From Caulobacteraceae bacterium PMMR1 (GTDB taxonomy: Bacteria > Pseudomonadota > Alphaproteobacteria > Caulobacterales > Caulobacteraceae), in contig JPOM01000001.1 of assembly GCA_000733915.1 (NCBI GenBank), positions 434,001 to 498,000 on the forward strand: DNA of 64,000 nucleotides. The letters run 5' to 3'. Under the pieces are notes generated by a model, which had not been told where the DNA came from, did no database searches, and worked only from the letters and a program-made list of their open reading frames with translations. This document shows, piece after piece, positions 7,192 to 17,693 of the stretch. The position numbers were made by a program, and so were the translations under genes. The first letter of the stretch is position 1; every line of letters starts with the position of its first letter.

Positions 7192-8079
7192 GTGACCCTC
7201 ATCCCCTTCGACGATCGTGACGGATGGATCTGGATGGACGGTGAATTCGTGCCCTGGCGCGAGGCGAAGGTGCACGTCCTCACCCACGCCCTCCACTATG
7301 CCTCGTCGGTGTTCGAAGGCGCGCGCATGTACGACGGCGAGGTGTTCGAGCTGACCCGTCACAGCCAGCGCCTGCACCGCTCCGCCGAGATCTTGGACAT
7401 GCAGGTGCCCTTCAGCGTAGCGGAGATCGACCGCGCCTGTGTCGAGACCGCCCAGCGCATGGGCCTTTCGGACGCCTACGTCCGGCCGATCGCCTGGCGC
7501 GGGCCCGAGCAGATGGGCGTCTCCGCCCAGGCGACCAAGACGCACGTGGCCGTCGCCGTCTGGGCCTGGCCGAGCTACTTCGACCCGGAGGAGAAGCGGC
7601 GTGGCATCCGCCTGACGCACGCGAAGTACCGCCGCCCGGCCCCCGACACCGCGCCGACGGAGGCGAAGGCCTCGGGGCTCTACATGATCTGCACCCTGTC
7701 CAAGCACGCCGCCGAGCGCGAGGGCTACGCCGACGCCCTGATGCTCGACTACCGCGGCTATGTGGCGGAGGCGACCGGCGCCAACATCTTCCTGGTGCGC
7801 GACGGGGCGATCCACACGCCCACGCCGGACTGCTTCCTGAACGGCATCACCCGCCAGACCGTGATCGGCCTGGCGCGCCAGCACGGCTTCGAGGTGATCG
7901 AGCGACATATCCACCCCGATGAGCTGCCGAGCTTCTCGGAGGTGTTCATCACCGGTTCGGCGGCGGAGGTCACGCCGGTGCGCGAGATCGGCGAACACCG
8001 CTTCACACCGGGGAACATCTCCCTCACCCTGATGGACGACTATAGCCAGCTGGTGCGCAACCGGCGAAAGGCGGCCTGA
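7192..8079 (+). CDS. ilvE: Branched-chain amino-acid aminotransferase
   Basis: A 295-residue class IV PLP-dependent aminotransferase, the last step of Val/Leu/Ile synthesis (2-oxoacid plus glutamate). Evidence: the N-terminal VHVLTHALHYASSVFEGAR block, YVRPIAWRG, EAKASGLYM carrying the PLP lysine, DALMLDYRGYVAEATGANIFLV, and ITGSAAEVTPV. GTG at 7192 starts the frame. The cytosolic enzyme lies downstream of the divergent petP, a neighbourhood also seen in other alphaproteobacteria. Confidence 0.93.
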   Translation: MTLIPFDDRDGWIWMDGEFVPWREAKVHVLTHALHYASSVFEGARMYDGEVFELTRHSQRLHRSAEILDMQVPFSVAEIDRACVETAQRMGLSDAYVRPIAWRGPEQMGVSAQATKTHVAVAVWAWPSYFDPEEKRRGIRLTHAKYRRPAPDTAPTEAKASGLYMICTLSKHAAEREGYADALMLDYRGYVAEATGANIFLVRDGAIHTPTPDCFLNGITRQTVIGLARQHGFEVIERHIHPDELPSFSEVFITGSAAEVTPVREIGEHRFTPGNISLTLMDDYSQLVRNRRKAA

Positions 8080-8148
8080 GCCCGCGCGCGCTCGGCGCGC
8101 CCGACCCGCGCCGCCGGCTCATGTTTGCGGGGTGAGGGCGGCGAGGCC

Positions 8149-8850
8149 ATGGGGGGGCTCTTCGACATCGGATCAGAGGTCTGGTCGGCCCTGGGCGTCA
8201 GCCTGGTCGTGGCGGGCCGCGCGGTGCTCTTCGCCCTGCCGCTGGCGGTGCTGGCGGCCTGGCTCCTGGCGCGGGGACGCTTTCCCGGGCGCACCGCCCT
8301 GGACGCCCTGGTGCACGCCCCCGCCGTCCTGCCCCCCGTCGCCGTCGGCTTCGGCCTGCTGCTGCTGTTCGGCGTGCGAGGCCCGATCGGGGCCTGGCTG
8401 CAGCAGGCGCTGGGAGTGCGGCTCGTGTTCACGTCGCAGGCGGCGTCGCTGGCGGCCGGGGTCATGGCGTTTCCGCTCATGGTGCGCTCCGTGCGCCTGT
8501 CGCTGGAGGCGGCGGACCCGGGGCTGGAGATCGCCGCGCGCTCGCTTGGCGCCGCGACGTGGGACCGGCTGTTCAGCGTGACCCTGCCCCTGGCCCTGCC
8601 GGGGATCGCCGGCGCGGCGGTGACCGGGTTCGCGGCGTGCCTGGGCGAGTTCGGGGCCGTGATCACCTTCGCCGGCGACGTCCCCGGCGAGACCCGCACC
8701 CTCCCGATCGCGCTCTACGCCGCGCTGCAGACCCCGGGCGGGGAGGGCGAGGCGCTGCGGCTCGCCCTGATCGCCCTGGCCATCGCCATCGCCGCCCTGA
8801 TCGCGGCGGACCTTCTGGACCGACGGGTGCGGGCGTGGACGGGCCGCTGA
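8149..8850 (+). CDS. modB: Molybdate ABC transporter permease
   Basis: A 233-residue inner-membrane permease with about five TM segments. The EAA loop for contact with the ATPase is visible as LEAADPGLEIAARSLGAATWDRLFSVTLPLALPGI, and FAACLGEFGAVITFAGD matches ModB. ATG 8149 is preferred over TTG 8125 because of the preceding GGCGAGG. It overlaps modC by 16 bp. No modA (periplasmic binding protein) is adjacent in the window, so the binding protein must be encoded elsewhere or be absent. Tungstate or sulfate specificity cannot be excluded from sequence alone. Confidence 0.88.
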   Translation: MGGLFDIGSEVWSALGVSLVVAGRAVLFALPLAVLAAWLLARGRFPGRTALDALVHAPAVLPPVAVGFGLLLLFGVRGPIGAWLQQALGVRLVFTSQAASLAAGVMAFPLMVRSVRLSLEAADPGLEIAARSLGAATWDRLFSVTLPLALPGIAGAAVTGFAACLGEFGAVITFAGDVPGETRTLPIALYAALQTPGGEGEALRLALIALAIAIAALIAADLLDRRVRAWTGR

Positions 8851-9944
8851 GCGTCGCCGGGCGCGGGCGCTTCGGCGCGTTTTCGCTGGACGTCGCTTTC
8901 GAGGCGCCGGCCGCAGGCGTGACCGCCCTCTTCGGTCGCTCCGGCGCGGGCAAGAGCCTGACGCTCGGCATGATTGCGGGCGCGGTCCGTCCCGCGCAGG
9001 GCCGCATCGCCGCCGGCGCTCGCGTGCTCTTCGACCGCGCCGCCGGGATCGATCTGCCCATGGAGCGCCGCCGCATCGGCTGGGTGTTCCAGGACGCGCG
9101 CCTGTTCCCTCACCTAAGCGTCGCCCGCAACCTCGCCTATGGGGCGCAGCGCGCCGGCGGCCTGGACGCCTCCGCCTTCCAGGCGGCGGTGGGGGTGCTG
9201 GGGCTGGAGCGCCTGCTCGAGCGGCGCCCCCGCGACCTCTCCGGAGGCGAGCGGCAGCGGGTGGCGGTGGGTCGCGCGCTGCTCGCCCGGCCCGACGTGC
9301 TGCTGATGGACGAGCCCCTCTCCGCCCTCGACCAGGCCCGCAAGCAGGAGGTGCTGCCCTACCTGGAGCGGCTGAAGGCGGAAGCCCGCATCCCGATCGT
9401 CTATGTCACCCACGCCCTGTCCGAGGTCGTGCGCCTCGCCGACCGGCTGGTGGTGCTGGAGGCCGGGCGCGTCACCGCCCAGGGCCCGCTGGCCGAGGTG
9501 CTGGCCTCCGGCGAGGCGCCCGCGATGGCCGGCCGCAGCGACGCCGCCGCGGTGCTCGAGGGGCGGGTCGGCGCCCACGCGGGGGCGCTGACGGCGGTGG
9601 ATTGCGCCGGCGCGCGCCTGCTGACGCCGCGGCTGGACGCGCCCCCAGGCGCCGCCGTGCGCCTGGTGGTGCTCGCGCGGGACGTGCTGCTGGCCCTGCA
9701 CGAGCCGCGGGGGCTTAGCGCGCGCAATGTCCTTGCGGGCCAGCTGCTCGACTTAAAGCCGCGCGCGGACGGGACGGTGCTGGCGCGGGTGCAGCTCGAG
9801 GCTGGGCCCGTCGTTTTGGCCGCGATCACCGAGGACGCGGCGCAGTCTCTCGACCTCAGGCCCGGCGTGGGGGTATGGGCGGTGGTGAAGTCCGTCGCCG
9901 TCGAGGGCGCGCGGGGAGGTCTCCTGGCCCTGTTCGATGAGTGA
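8835..9944 (+). CDS. modC: Molybdate ABC transporter ATP-binding protein
   Basis: A 369-residue ABC ATPase. Walker A GRSGAGKS (about residue 32), signature LSGGERQRV, Walker B VLLMDEPLSALD and the H-loop VTHALSEV are all present. The C-terminal about 120 residues form a TOBE/Mop-type domain (SARNVLAGQLLDLKPRADGTVLARVQLEAGPVVLAAIT), which binds oxyanion in ModC. Start GTG 8835 lies inside modB; an ORF extending further upstream is only an out-of-frame shadow of modB. It overlaps crtY by 8 bp, so transport and carotenoid genes share a transcript. Confidence 0.9.
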   Translation: MDGPLSVAGRGRFGAFSLDVAFEAPAAGVTALFGRSGAGKSLTLGMIAGAVRPAQGRIAAGARVLFDRAAGIDLPMERRRIGWVFQDARLFPHLSVARNLAYGAQRAGGLDASAFQAAVGVLGLERLLERRPRDLSGGERQRVAVGRALLARPDVLLMDEPLSALDQARKQEVLPYLERLKAEARIPIVYVTHALSEVVRLADRLVVLEAGRVTAQGPLAEVLASGEAPAMAGRSDAAAVLEGRVGAHAGALTAVDCAGARLLTPRLDAPPGAAVRLVVLARDVLLALHEPRGLSARNVLAGQLLDLKPRADGTVLARVQLEAGPVVLAAITEDAAQSLDLRPGVGVWAVVKSVAVEGARGGLLALFDE

Positions 9945-11120
9945 CGACGCCGACCTGATCATCGCCGGCGGCGGCTTGGCCGGGGGGCTGATCGCGCTTC
10001 GTCTGGCGCAGACACGGCCGGAGGTGCGCGTCCTGCTCGTCGAGCAGGGGCCCACGCTCGGCGGGCGGCACACCTGGTCCTCCTTCGAGACGGACCTGAA
10101 GCCCGCGTCGCGCGCCTGGACCGACCGACTGATCGCCCACCGCTGGCAGGGTTATGAGGTCCGCTTCCCCGCCCACCACCGCACCTTGCAGGCGGCCTAC
10201 CGCTCGGTGACCTCGGAACGCTTCCATGCGGAGCTCAGCGCGCAGCTGGGCCCTGCGGTGCTGACCAATGCGCCGATCGCGGAGGTCGCGCCCGACGGCG
10301 TGCGCCTGGCGGACGGCCGCCGCTTCAAAGCGCCGGGCGTCATCGATGCGCGCGGCCAGGCGGGAGGCGAAAAGGGGACCGGCGCGGCGCCGCACCTGAT
10401 CCTCGCCTGGCAGAAGTTTCTGGGCGTGGAGGCGATCACCGGCCAGCCGCACGGCCTGACGCGGCCCATCGTGATGGACGCCACCGTGCCTCAGGAGGAC
10501 GGCTACCGCTTCGTCTATGTCCTGCCGCTCGCCCCCGACCGTCTCCTGATCGAGGACACCTTCTACAGCGATGGCGCGGACCTCGACGTGGCGCGCCTGC
10601 GCACGAACATCGAGCGCTACGCCGCCGCCCAGGGCTGGAGCCTCGCCCGCGTGGCCAGGACCGAGCAGGGGGTGCTGCCCATCGCGCTGGAGGGCGACAT
10701 CCAGGCCTTCCTCGCCGCAGGGGAGCGCGAGACGCCCGTCGCCCGGGCGGGCCTGCGCGCGGGCCTGTTCCATCCGCTGACCGGCTACTCCTTCCCCGAC
10801 GCGGTGGGGCTGGCGGAGCGGGTCGCGGCGGCGCGCGACCTCCGTTCGCCTTCGCTCCTGGCGCTTACGCGGGCGCACGCCATCAAGACCTGGGAGGCGC
10901 GCAGCTACTATCGCCTGCTGAGCCGGCTTCTCTTCCGCGCCGCCGCGCCCGAGCAGCGCTTCCGCGTCATGCAGCGCTTCTACCGCCTGCCCGAGCCCCT
11001 TGTGGAACGTCTCTATGCCGCCCACCTCACGCCCGCGGACAAGCTTCGCATCCTGACCGGCAAGCCGCCGGTCCCCATTCTCGCCGCCCTGCGCCAGCTT
11101 AGGAAAGAGACGCCCGCGCC

Positions 11121-11124
<4 letters not shown>
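9937..11124 (+). CDS. crtY: Lycopene beta-cyclase
   Basis: A 395-residue FAD-dependent cyclase of the CrtY type that converts lycopene to beta-carotene at the membrane. The N-terminal dinucleotide site LIIAGGGLAGGLIALRLA and the family blocks GRHTWSSFETDL, YVLPLAPDRLLIEDTFYSD, EQGVLPIALEGD and LFHPLTGYSFPDAV are intact. It starts at ATG 9937 inside the modC stop region and ends with an ATGA overlap with crtI. Order crtY-crtI-crtB matches proteobacterial carotenoid clusters. crtE and crtW/crtZ are not in the window. Confidence 0.93.
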
Positions 11125-12640
<1,516 letters not shown>

Positions 12641-12644
<4 letters not shown>

Positions 12645-13624
12645 CCGAGGCCCCCCTCGCGGAGTTGGCGGAGGACCTGGCACAGGACCGGGCGCTGGTC
12701 GCCCAGGCTGAGGCGATCATTCGCCAGGGGTCGAAGAGCTTCGCCGCCGCCGCCCGCCTGTTCGATCCTACGACCCGCGCCCGCGCCTATTTCCTCTACG
12801 CCTGGTGCCGGCATTGCGACGACGTGATCGACGGCCAGGCGCTGGGCCACGACGCGGCGGAGCCCTCGCCGGAAGACAAGCGCGCCCGCCTGGCCGAACT
12901 CCAGCGCGCCACCCGTGCCGCCCTCGCCGGCGCGCCGACGTCGGATCCGGTGTTCAGGGCCTTCCAGCAGGTCGCGCGCGCCGTGGACCTGCCGCAGGCC
13001 TACCCGCTGGAGCACCTGGCCGGCTTCGCCATGGACGTTGAGGGGACCGCCTATGGCGCGCTCCAGGACCTGCTGGTCTACTGCTGGCGGGTGGCGGGGG
13101 TGGTCGGGGTCATGATGGCCCATGTCATGGGGGCGCGCGAGGCGGAGGTGCTGCGGCGTGCCGCCGACCTCGGCCTGGCGTTCCAGCTGACCAACATCGC
13201 CCGGGACGTGGTGGCCGACGCCAGGGTCGGGCGGCTCTACCTGCCCGCGGACTGGCTGGCGGAGGCGGGGGTGCCCGCGACGCCTGAGGCCGTAGCCGAT
13301 CCCGCCCATCGCCGGGCCGTCTTCGGCGTGACTCAGCGGCTGATCGCGGCGGCGGAGCCCTACTACGACTCCGCGCGCGAAGGGCTGCCCGCCTTGCCGT
13401 TCCGCTCCGCCTGGGCGGTCGCCGCGGCCCGGGGCGTCTATCGCGAGATCGGCCGATCGGTGGCGCGCGCGGGTCCCGCCGCGTTCGACGGCCGCACGAC
13501 GGTGAGCGGCGCCGCCAAGACCCTGCGGCTCTTGGAAGGCGGGCTGCTGGCCGCCCGCGCCGCGAGCCTTGGGCGCGCCTTTCCGCCCAAGCCCCGACCG
13601 GTCACGCTCTGGTCTCCCCTGTGA
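12641..13624 (+). CDS. crtB: Phytoene synthase
   Basis: A 327-residue squalene/phytoene synthase that joins two GGPP molecules, the committed carotenoid step. Both Asp-rich sites are visible: WCRHCDDVIDG near residue 60 and the second motif NIARDVVADARVGRLYLP near residue 186. GKSFAAAARLF-type start residues (GSKSFAAAARLFDPTTRARAYFLYAWCRHCDD) are typical. Start GTG 12641 overlaps the crtI stop. It is the last gene of the mod-crt unit; a 100-bp gap follows. Confidence 0.94.
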
Positions 13625-13724
13625 GCCCTGCAGCGCCTTGCCACCGCCGCAAAAGCCGGGCTAGCTCTGCCCCTGGGGCCGAGCCCCGACCGCCGCCCCC
13701 CGCGGCCTTCTGGAGAGACGCACC

Positions 13725-14195
13725 GTGATCTCGATCCGCATCGCCTTCGCGGCCGCAGCCCTCGCCGGCTTCGCCGCCGCGCCCTTCGCCCTCGCCCAGA
13801 CGCCGAGCGCCGCCGAAGCGATCAAGGCGCGCCAGGCGCACTACAAGGAGCTCGGCAAGAACTTCAAAGGCCTGCGCGACGAGCTGCAGAAGTCCGATCC
13901 CGCCAAGGCCGACGTCCAGCGCTACGCCAAGGCGATCTACGACCTGTCCGGCCAGCTGCCGACGTGGTTCCCCGCCGGCTCAGGCCCGGAGAGCAAGCTC
14001 AAGACCGCCGCCAAGGCCGAGATCTGGACCAACAACGCCGAGTTCAAGACGCTCGCCACCAACTTCGCCACCGAGGCGGGCAAGCTGAACGCCCTGGCGC
14101 AGAAGAACGATATCGCCGGGGTCAAGGGCCAGGTCCCAGCGCTCGGCGGGACCTGCAAGGCCTGCCATGAGAAGTTCAAGGCCAAGGACGACTAG
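13725..14195 (+). CDS. Cytochrome c' / c556-type protein
   Basis: A 156-residue periplasmic cytochrome of the four-helix c' (class II) family. It begins with a signal peptide (AFAAAALAGFAAAPFALA) and ends with the C-terminal haem-attachment motif CKACHEKF, as expected for class II. Start is GTG 13725 preceded by GGAGAG. It is followed four bases later by a cytochrome b561-type gene, so the pair may form a small electron-transfer module. Export and haem attachment would need the Ccm genes further along this window. Confidence 0.88.
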   Translation: MISIRIAFAAAALAGFAAAPFALAQTPSAAEAIKARQAHYKELGKNFKGLRDELQKSDPAKADVQRYAKAIYDLSGQLPTWFPAGSGPESKLKTAAKAEIWTNNAEFKTLATNFATEAGKLNALAQKNDIAGVKGQVPALGGTCKACHEKFKAKDD

Positions 14196-14199
14196 GTCC

Positions 14200-14886
14200 G
14201 TGGCGGCCGCGGGCGCGGAGGGACTGAAGCCGGTCCGCGTCTGGGACTGGCCCGTCCGCCTGATCCACTGGACCCTGGTCCTGCTGATCGCTTTTTCCTG
14301 GTGGTCGGCGGAGAACGATCACCTCGGCTGGCACCGGCTGTCCGGCTATACGATCATCGGGCTTCTGACCTTTCGGCTCTACTGGGGCCTGGCCGGCAGC
14401 CAGACGGCCCGCTTCGGCGCCTTCGTGAAGGGGCCCGGCGAGGTTCTGACCTATGCGCGCGGGCTGTTCGGCCGCCGCCCCGCCGACGGGGTCGGCCACA
14501 ACGCCCTGGGCGGCTGGAGCGTGCTCGCCATGCTGACCCTGCTTGTGGCCCAGGTGAGCCTCGGCCTCTTCGCGGTGGACACCGACGGTCTGGAGAGCGG
14601 CCCGTTTTCGGCCTACGTGGACTTCCACACCGGACGGGTGGCGGCGCACTGGCACCACGTCGTCTTCAACCTGCTGCTAGCGCTGATCGCCCTGCACGTC
14701 GCGGCCATCGCCTTCTATGCGGTGGTCAAGCGCGACAACCTGGTCGGGCCCATGCTGACCGGGTTCCGCACCCTGCCCGCCTCCACCCCGCCGGTGCGCT
14801 TCGCGCCGTTCTGGAAGCTGGCGCTCGGGATCGTGATCGCGGCCGGCGTCGCCGTCGTTCTCAGCCGGGGCGGCAGGCTGCTCTGA
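14200..14886 (+). CDS. Cytochrome b561-type membrane protein
   Basis: A 228-residue di-haem cytochrome b561/HupC-like membrane protein. It starts VWDWPVRLIHWTLVLLIAFSWWSAEN, has TM helices with conserved His (IHW, HHVVFN, ALHVAAIAFY) and ends in a final TM (LALGIVIAAGVAVVL). Starting at GTG 14200, four bases after the cytochrome c' stop, avoids an overlap and fits the family start. It likely passes electrons between the quinone pool and the c' partner. Confidence 0.85.
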   Translation: MAAAGAEGLKPVRVWDWPVRLIHWTLVLLIAFSWWSAENDHLGWHRLSGYTIIGLLTFRLYWGLAGSQTARFGAFVKGPGEVLTYARGLFGRRPADGVGHNALGGWSVLAMLTLLVAQVSLGLFAVDTDGLESGPFSAYVDFHTGRVAAHWHHVVFNLLLALIALHVAAIAFYAVVKRDNLVGPMLTGFRTLPASTPPVRFAPFWKLALGIVIAAGVAVVLSRGGRLL

Positions 14887-14950
14887 GCGGGGCGGCCGCG
14901 GGGCCGGGGAACGGCCGGGTCCGCCGCAGGTTAGAGGGGCTCAGTCCCTT

Positions 14951-15020
14951 CAGACCCAGACCCGCCCAGACGCCCCCAGACCCCCAGACCCCCCAGACCC
15001 CCCAGACCCGCCCAAACCCG
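14951..15020 (+). repeat. Degenerate short tandem repeat, unit about CCCAGAC(C)
   Basis: The unit CCCAGAC with a variable number of extra C residues recurs about seven times with spacing of 7-10 bases. It is low complexity and lies between the cytochrome b gene and the integrase. It has no CRISPR character: there are no spacers of constant length. Confidence 0.7.
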
Positions 15021-15239
15021 CCATGGCCGCCTCCGACCCGTCCCGATCCCCCGCCCGGGGCACGCGCAACACGCCGCCGCTGTTCTGGATCATCGTGCCG
15101 GGGGGGCATGCTGCCCCTGGGCGCCATGGCCCCGTTCGCAGATGTTCGTGGTCGTCCGGAAATACGTTGAATTTCAAGGATTTCTCGCATGATTTCGGTC
15201 GCGAGCGTCCGCGGCCAATCGCCCGAAGCCGGCGAATTT

Positions 15240-15286
15240 GTTGGTACTTTTGTTGGCCAAAAAGACGCCGACGGGAAAGTACCAAC
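15240..15286. promoter_or_regulatory. 11-bp inverted repeat ahead of the integrase gene
   Basis: GTTGGTACTTT (15240-15250) is matched by its exact reverse complement AAAGTACCAAC (15276-15286), 25 bases apart and ending 7 bases before the integrase ATG. It could be an arm-type integrase/excisionase site or an operator that silences the integrase. Confidence 0.5.
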
Positions 15287-15293
15287 ACGCGCC

Positions 15294-15782
15294 ATGCCGC
15301 TGACCGATACCGCGATCCGCAAAGCGAAGCCCGGGGCCCGCACGATCAAGCTGTCGGACGGCGGCGGGCTACAAATGCACGTTCATCCCAAAGGCTCGAA
15401 ATATTGGCGCCTCGCCTATTGTTACGACGGCAAGCAGAAGAGTCTTTCCTTCGGCCTCTATCCCGAAGTGTCGCTCGCCGAAGCGCGCCGGCGCCGCGAA
15501 GCGGCGAGAGACTTGTTGCGCGACGGCAAGGACCCGATGGTGCAAAAGCGGGCGGAGAAGCTCGCCCGTGCGATCGCTGCCGGCAACACCTTCGCGGCCG
15601 TCGCCGACGAATTGCTCGCAAAGATGGCGAGGGAAGGCCGCGCCGAGACGACTCTCAAGAAGACGAAATGGCTTTTCGACTTTGCCCGCCCGCTCATCGG
15701 CAATCGGCCCATCGGCGAGATCAGCGCGGCGGAGGTGCTCGCCGTGCTGCGCAAGGTCGAAGTGCGCGGCCGTCTTGAGAGA
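15294..15782 (+). pseudogene. P4-type tyrosine integrase, 3' truncated
   Basis: The N-terminal 163 residues of a P4-like phage/island integrase: MPLTDTAIRKAKPGARTIKLSDGGGLQM, then YWRLAYCYDGKQKSLSFGLYPEVSLAEARRRREAARDLL (arm-binding domain) and part of the core-binding domain. The frame is lost about residue 163, exactly at the left terminal inverted repeat of an IS256-family element, so the whole catalytic domain (R-H-R-Y) is missing. No continuation was recognised beyond the right end of the IS, so more than a simple insertion happened. Base composition is lower in GC than the neighbours. Confidence 0.85.
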
Positions 15783-16973
15783 TCGTGTCCCGAGCCGTGG
15801 TGTAGCTTCGGCGGTGTGATCCGCGCGATCTCCGGCTGGGCCGGGTCTGGTCAGGCGGCCATGGCGGGCAGGCGGACGAGGGCATCATCGCTGAGCGGTG
15901 CGAAGCTTTCCAGCGGCATGTAGCGGGAGCGCTGGACGGCCCATTCGTCGGATTGCTCGAGCAGGATGGCGCCGACGCGGCGGGCGAGCGCGGCCTCGTT
16001 TGGGAAGATGCCGACGACCTCGGTTCGCCGCTTGATCTCCCGGTTCACTGGCTCGATCGGGTTCACCGAGTGGATCTTCACCCGATGGGCGGCCGGGAAG
16101 CTCATGTAGGCCAGCACGTCGTCCTCGGCCCGGTCCATCAGCTCGGCGAGCTTGGGCAGCTTGGGGCGCAGCTGGTCGGAGACCCTGCGCCACTGGGCCT
16201 TTGCGGCCTCGGCGTCATCCTGGGCGAAGGCGGCGGCCATCCGCGCCGAGACCACGCGCCGACCGTTCTTGCCAGCGTGGGCCAGGGCGTTGCGGGCGAA
16301 GTGCACGCGGCAGCGCTGGTGAGTGGCGCTCAGCACCCGCGCGGCCGCCGCCTTCAGCCCCGCGTGAGCGTCGGAGACGACCAGCTTCACGCCGCGCAGG
16401 CCGCGGCGGGCCAGCTTGCGCAGGAACTCCGTCCAGAAGGTCTCCGCCCATCGCCCGGACCAGGTCGTCCACCGAGCGGGTGGAGACGCCCTGGACGCAG
16501 GCCTCCTGGATCACCGCGGTCAGCGCCTTCTCCGCCAGCCGCCGTGGCTCGAGAAAGAACGGGAAGTAGCTGCCCTTCCGAAGCTTCGGGATGCGCAGCT
16601 CGACGGTCCCGGCGCGGGTCTCCCCGTCGCGGTCACGATAGCCGTTGCGCTGCACCAGCCGCTCGGCGCTCTTCTCCCCATGCTCCGCGCCGGTGAGCTG
16701 GCCCGCCTCCAGCTCCATCCGCCGCTGGGCGGCGAAGCCGATCATCTCGCGCAGCAGATCGGCGTCGGCGCTCTTCTCCATCAGCCCGCCAAGGGCGATC
16801 ATGTCCTCGGTCATCTTCGGTCCTTGGTCAGAGTTGAGTCAGGCAAATCCGACCCTAACCGATGATCGCAGATGACCACCGCGCGACGCCGCTCGCTCGC
16901 TACGGCGCCTTGTGGGGGCGCGCTACGCGAGCGGCTTCGCTACCGCCCAGCTACACCACGTCTGGGGACACGA
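15783..16973 (-). mobile_element. IS256-family element, defective
   Basis: A 1.19-kb element with 25-bp imperfect terminal inverted repeats: 15783-15807 (outer end TCGTGTCCC) and 16949-16973 (outer end, read inward on the minus strand, TCGTGTCCC), matching at 23 of 25 positions. It encodes a Mutator-type transposase on the minus strand that has lost an internal segment. The 8-9 bp flanks do not match each other, so no target duplication remains. Normal IS256 elements are about 1.3-1.4 kb, which agrees with a loss of roughly 0.2 kb. Confidence 0.85.
15851..16814 (-). pseudogene. IS256-family (Mutator) transposase with internal deletion and frameshift
   Basis: The N-terminal part (from ATG 16814) reads normally through [29 protein letters not shown] and [13 protein letters not shown]. 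At about 16446 it jumps directly to sequence that, in another frame, reads [33 protein letters not shown] and continues to the normal C-terminus with HFARNAL and INPIEP-type SVNPIEPVNREIKRR. About 75 residues, including the region with the first catalytic Asp (usually W-x-D-A-T), are gone and the frame is broken. The enzyme cannot be active. Confidence 0.88.
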
Positions 16974-17402
16974 CCGCGCCGAGAGATCAGGCCCCGCATA
17001 TCCGCACCGTTCCCAGTCCTTCGTCGAAATGCACGTCCGCGGTCGAGGCTCTACGCCCGGCTGGGATTGTTGAACGGATCGACGCGGTCGCTGACGCGTG
17101 CCTAACAATCTTCCCGAGCGCGGCCTCGATCTTGCCCGGCGATGGTGCGGATGCTCGCGCGAATGCGCCCTCTTCGATAGGGATCGAGCGGCAATCTCAA
17201 TCAAGAGACCGCGACCTGGCTGGACCGCACCACGATCGTGCCAGTGAGCCTGGTCGGCTTGCAGGCAGGCGGCCGGCCCGGAGTCGGCTAGGCTGGGACT
17301 TGCCATGCAGATATGGCCGGGGGCGTAGGCAGTGGCTGAGCCCCAAACGATGCGTGAAAAATACGGCATTTTGCCGTATATGATACGTCCGAAGGAGGCC
17401 CT
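16974..17402. other. 429-bp gap between IS256 element and toxin-antitoxin operon
   Basis: No gene could be recognised on either strand; short frames here have no family resemblance. The last 45 bases hold the operator, -10 element and strong ribosome site of the toxin-antitoxin operon. The rest may be scrambled island DNA from the lost integrase side. Confidence 0.5.
17361..17398 (+). promoter_or_regulatory. Operator/promoter of the TacA-TacT-type operon
   Basis: A perfect inverted repeat ATACGGCA-TTT-TGCCGTAT (17361-17379) overlaps a -10-like TATGAT (17379-17384), followed by a strong AAGGAGG ribosome site (17392-17398) before ATG 17403. This is the layout expected for autorepression by a ribbon-helix-helix antitoxin or its toxin complex. 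Confidence 0.75.
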
Positions 17403-17693
17403 ATGCCCAAGCCGCACGTCGAAGCCGAGACCGCCCGGTTGGAAGCGCGCATCCCGGTCCAGGTCTATGACCAGATGCAGCGCGCCGCGCGCCTGCGCGG
17501 CCTGACCCTGACCGGTTATCTCATCGCCACGGCCGGCGAGGACGCCCGCCGCGTTGTCGAGGACGCCGACATCATGCGCCTCGCGCGCGAGGACCAAATC
17601 CGCTTCGCCGAGGCGCTGATCAATCCGCCCAAGCCCAACGCGCGGCTGGCCCGCGCGGCCAAGCGCCATGCCGAGCTGATCGAACGGCGGTGA
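17403..17693 (+). CDS. tacA: DUF1778 (TacA-type) antitoxin
   Basis: A 96-residue DUF1778 antitoxin. The N-terminus ETARLEARIPVQVYDQMQRAARLRGLTLTGYLIATAGEDARRVVED forms the ribbon-helix-helix DNA-binding domain. The C-terminus (EALINPPKPNARLARAAKRHAELI) carries the typical L-x-NPPKPN segment that wraps the GNAT toxin and blocks its acetyl-CoA site. It overlaps the toxin gene by 4 bp (GTGA), with a palindromic operator upstream. The pair looks complete, unlike everything around it. Confidence 0.92.
   Translation: MPKPHVEAETARLEARIPVQVYDQMQRAARLRGLTLTGYLIATAGEDARRVVEDADIMRLAREDQIRFAEALINPPKPNARLARAAKRHAELIERR

Larger units (their letters stand above)
14887..15293. other. 407-bp non-coding stretch at the left edge of the mobile region
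   Basis: I find no convincing gene here. It holds a degenerate tandem CCCAGAC repeat (14951-15020) and an 11-bp inverted repeat just before the integrase gene. This is where the chromosomal cytochrome genes give way to the mobile region. No tRNA fragment or duplicate of the tRNA-Arg 3' end was found by eye. Confidence 0.6.

Noticed and set aside
14951-15020. CRISPR-like repeat array
   Set aside because: Units are 7-10 bases with no constant spacers and no cas genes nearby; it is a simple degenerate tandem repeat.
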